This document shows, piece by piece, positions 62,790 through 64,000 of a DNA stretch of 64,000 bases. The DNA lies in assembly GCF_001424875.1 (NCBI RefSeq), contig NZ_LMCT01000001.1, positions 289,652 through 353,651 on the forward strand, written 5' to 3'. This DNA comes from Kitasatospora sp. Root107. GTDB taxonomy: Bacteria > Actinomycetota > Actinomycetes > Streptomycetales > Streptomycetaceae. Position numbers and translations under genes: made by a program. Position 1 is the first letter of the stretch. Each line of letters starts with the position of its first letter. Under the pieces are notes generated by a model. The model ran no database searches, had not been told where the DNA came from, and saw only the letters and a program-made list of their open reading frames with translations.

Positions 62790-63728
62790 TCACGGGATGA
62801 TCCGCACCGGCAGCTCGACCAGCACCTCACGCAGCGCGGCGGCGAACCGTTCGTACTCCGGGGTGCGGGCCGAGCCCGGGCGGGTGGCCAGGCCGATCCG
62901 GCGGCCGGGCGCCGGATCGGCGAACCGGACGGCGGCCAGCCGGTCGGTCCGGCCCGCCTCGACGTCCAGGGCGGTGGCCGGCAGCAGGGTCACCCCGAGC
63001 CCACCGGCCACCAGCTGGACCAGGGTGGAGAGCCCGGCCGCCCGGGTCGAACCGCCGGAGCCGTCCGCGCCGATCTCCCGGCAGAGGTCGAGGGCCTGGT
63101 CGCGCAGGCAGTGCCCCTCCTCCAGCAACAGCACGTCCAGGTCGAGCAGTACGTCCCGGGGCACGTCGACCCGGCCGGCCAGCTCGTGCTCGGGCGGGGT
63201 CACCAGCACGAAGTCCTCGTCGAACAGCGGAATGTCCCGGGTCGGCGAGGAGCCGCCGGAGGGCAGCGCGAGCAGCAGCACATCGAGCCGCCCGGCGGCC
63301 AGGCCGTCCAGCAGCGCGGGGGTGCGCTCCTCGTGTACATGCAGTTCGAGCTCGGGGTAGCTGCCCCGGACCAGCCGGAGCACGGTCGGCAGCAGGTACG
63401 GCGCCACGGTCGGGATCACCCCGAGGTGCAGCGGCCCGGTGAACGGCCGGCGGGCCGCCTCGACCTCCTCCGTCAGGGCGTGCAGAGCCGACAGCACCCG
63501 GCGCGCGTGATCGGCGACCCGCTCCCCCAGGGGAGTGATGATGACCTTCCGCGTCGTACGCTCGACCAGCTGCGCGCCGAGCGTCTCCTCGAGCGCGGCG
63601 ACCGCGCCGGACAGTGCGGGCTGGCTGGTGCCGCCCGCTGCGGCGGCCTCGCGGAAGTGCCGGTGTTCGGCGACCGCCAGGAAGGCCTTCAGCTGGGCGA
63701 CGGTGGGGGTACGGGGCTTGGGGCTCAC
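62790..63728 (-). CDS. oxyR: Hydrogen peroxide-sensing LysR-family regulator OxyR
   Basis: 312 aa. N-terminal helix-turn-helix LKAFLAVAEHRHFREAAAAGGTSQPALSGAV. The effector domain has the redox Cys pair nine positions apart in GHCLRDQALDLCREIG, equal in spacing to E. coli Cys199 and Cys208. The other conserved features include the tail TPEYERFAAAL. It is divergent from ahpC with 130 bp between. It should activate ahpC and repress itself, as in S. coelicolor. Confidence 0.93.
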   Translation of the reverse strand: MSPKPRTPTVAQLKAFLAVAEHRHFREAAAAGGTSQPALSGAVAALEETLGAQLVERTTRKVIITPLGERVADHARRVLSALHALTEEVEAARRPFTGPLHLGVIPTVAPYLLPTVLRLVRGSYPELELHVHEERTPALLDGLAAGRLDVLLLALPSGGSSPTRDIPLFDEDFVLVTPPEHELAGRVDVPRDVLLDLDVLLLEEGHCLRDQALDLCREIGADGSGGSTRAAGLSTLVQLVAGGLGVTLLPATALDVEAGRTDRLAAVRFADPAPGRRIGLATRPGSARTPEYERFAAALREVLVELPVRIIP

Positions 63729-63732
63729 GGTA

Positions 63733-63753
63733 CTGATAACCCTCTCCGATCAG
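63733..63753. promoter_or_regulatory. Candidate OxyR-binding inverted repeat
   Basis: ctgat-N11-atcag at 63733-63737 and 63749-63753, just upstream of oxyR (start 63728), with a further atcag at 63780-63784. Position and T-N11-A-like symmetry suit a LysR-type site. No binding data are available here. Confidence 0.4.
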
Positions 63754-63808
63754 TTGGAACGAGTCTAACGATTTCCGCTATCAGTAGCCGTGTGCGACTG
63801 TGGATGTT

Positions 63809-63823
63809 GTCCGCATTGCGGAC
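63809..63823. promoter_or_regulatory. Perfect palindrome in the oxyR-ahpC space
   Basis: gtccgc-att-gcggac, 6-bp arms and 3-bp centre, 36 bp before the ahpC GTG. Same pattern (gtccg ... cggac) as the site at 143-157. It may be a second regulator site for ahpC. Confidence 0.4.
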
Positions 63824-63858
63824 ACTTTCCCTCAGTTTCCAAGCCTGGAGAAGCAAAC

Positions 63859-64000
63859 GTGCTGACGATCGGTGACAAGTTCCCGGAGTTCGAACTCAAC
63901 GCCTGTGTCGACCTCGACGCCGCGAACGCCTTCGCCGAGATCAACCACAAGTCGTACGAGGGCAAGTGGAAGATCGTCTTCTTCTGGCCGATGGACTTCA
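63859..64000 (+). CDS. ahpC: Peroxiredoxin AhpC, N-terminal part (cut by window end)
   Basis: Only the first 47 codons are visible from a GTG at 63859, five nt after GGAGAAG. MLTIGDKFPEFELNACVDLD starts like actinobacterial AhpC, and GKWKIVFFWPMDF precedes the peroxidatic Cys motif, which lies beyond the window. It reduces alkyl and hydrogen peroxide; the AhpD partner is probably just downstream. Expression is expected to depend on OxyR. Confidence 0.9.
   Translation, partial: MLTIGDKFPEFELNACVDLDAANAFAEINHKSYEGKWKIVFFWPMDF

Noticed and set aside
1..64000. CRISPR arrays, tRNA or rRNA genes
   Set aside because: No regularly spaced direct repeats and no cloverleaf-like or conserved rRNA segments were seen in the intergenic spaces.

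Overview
The window is a high-GC actinobacterial chromosome segment. Third codon positions are almost all G or C, and the gene content is streptomycete: a WhiB-family protein, an AfsR/SARP regulator with an in-frame TTA codon, several SpoIIE-type phosphatases, TypA, class II GlpX, OxyR next to AhpC. The order of housekeeping markers (oligopeptide permeases, typA, ychF, ppgK, ispH, xseA/xseB, glpX, whiB-like gene, class I fumarase, oxyR-ahpC) is the order I recall from the conserved core of Streptomyces chromosomes. That points to Streptomyces or Kitasatospora. The assignment rests on recognition, not on a search.

Region 1 (1-18.4 kb) holds three complete or nearly complete oligopeptide ABC-importer operons. 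The first runs rightward: permease, lipoprotein, permease, ATPase, ATPase, the order known for the bldK developmental oligopeptide permease. Facing it are two tandem leftward paralogous operons, each lipoprotein, permease B, permease C, ATPase D, ATPase F. The last ATPase gene of both paralogues is damaged at the same place, just before the Q-loop: a 42-bp in-frame deletion in one and a 7-bp tandem duplication with frameshift in the other. Region 2 (18.4-28.4 kb) has typA, a further peptide-binding lipoprotein and two large PAS/GAF/PP2C/ATPase signalling proteins.

Region 3 (28.4-39.6 kb) is accessory. It has a Nudix enzyme, a methyltransferase, a PNPOx-like protein, a HAD phosphatase, a split RibD-type deaminase/reductase pair and a divergent LysR/SDR pair. 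It also has an IS4-type transposase-derived protein that has lost catalytic residues, a two-gene lanthipeptide locus (59-aa precursor plus class IV-like synthetase with a Cys-Cys-Cys zinc site) and a YefM-YoeB toxin-antitoxin module with a TGTAC-type operator. Region 4 (39.6-54.3 kb) is largely housekeeping: YchF, PpgK, IspH, an amino-acid permease, a TerD/TerA-like protein, exonuclease VII, a nitroreductase, GlpX, a WhiB-like protein, a LiaF-like protein and fumarase.

Region 5 (54.3-64 kb) is again accessory. A small acidic double-glycine peptide gene is divergent from an AfsR-like SARP regulator carrying a TTA codon. A methyltransferase and a third PP2C signalling protein follow. Next is an AAA-ATPase/HNH-nuclease pair that looks like a Septu (PtuA-PtuB) defence system, then oxyR and the start of ahpC. 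Four copies of a short dispersed repeat lie at gene ends (22.7, 28.5, 50.9 and 60.8 kb). The best copy is 118 bp with perfect 22-bp terminal inverted repeats. No tRNA, rRNA or CRISPR array was seen.
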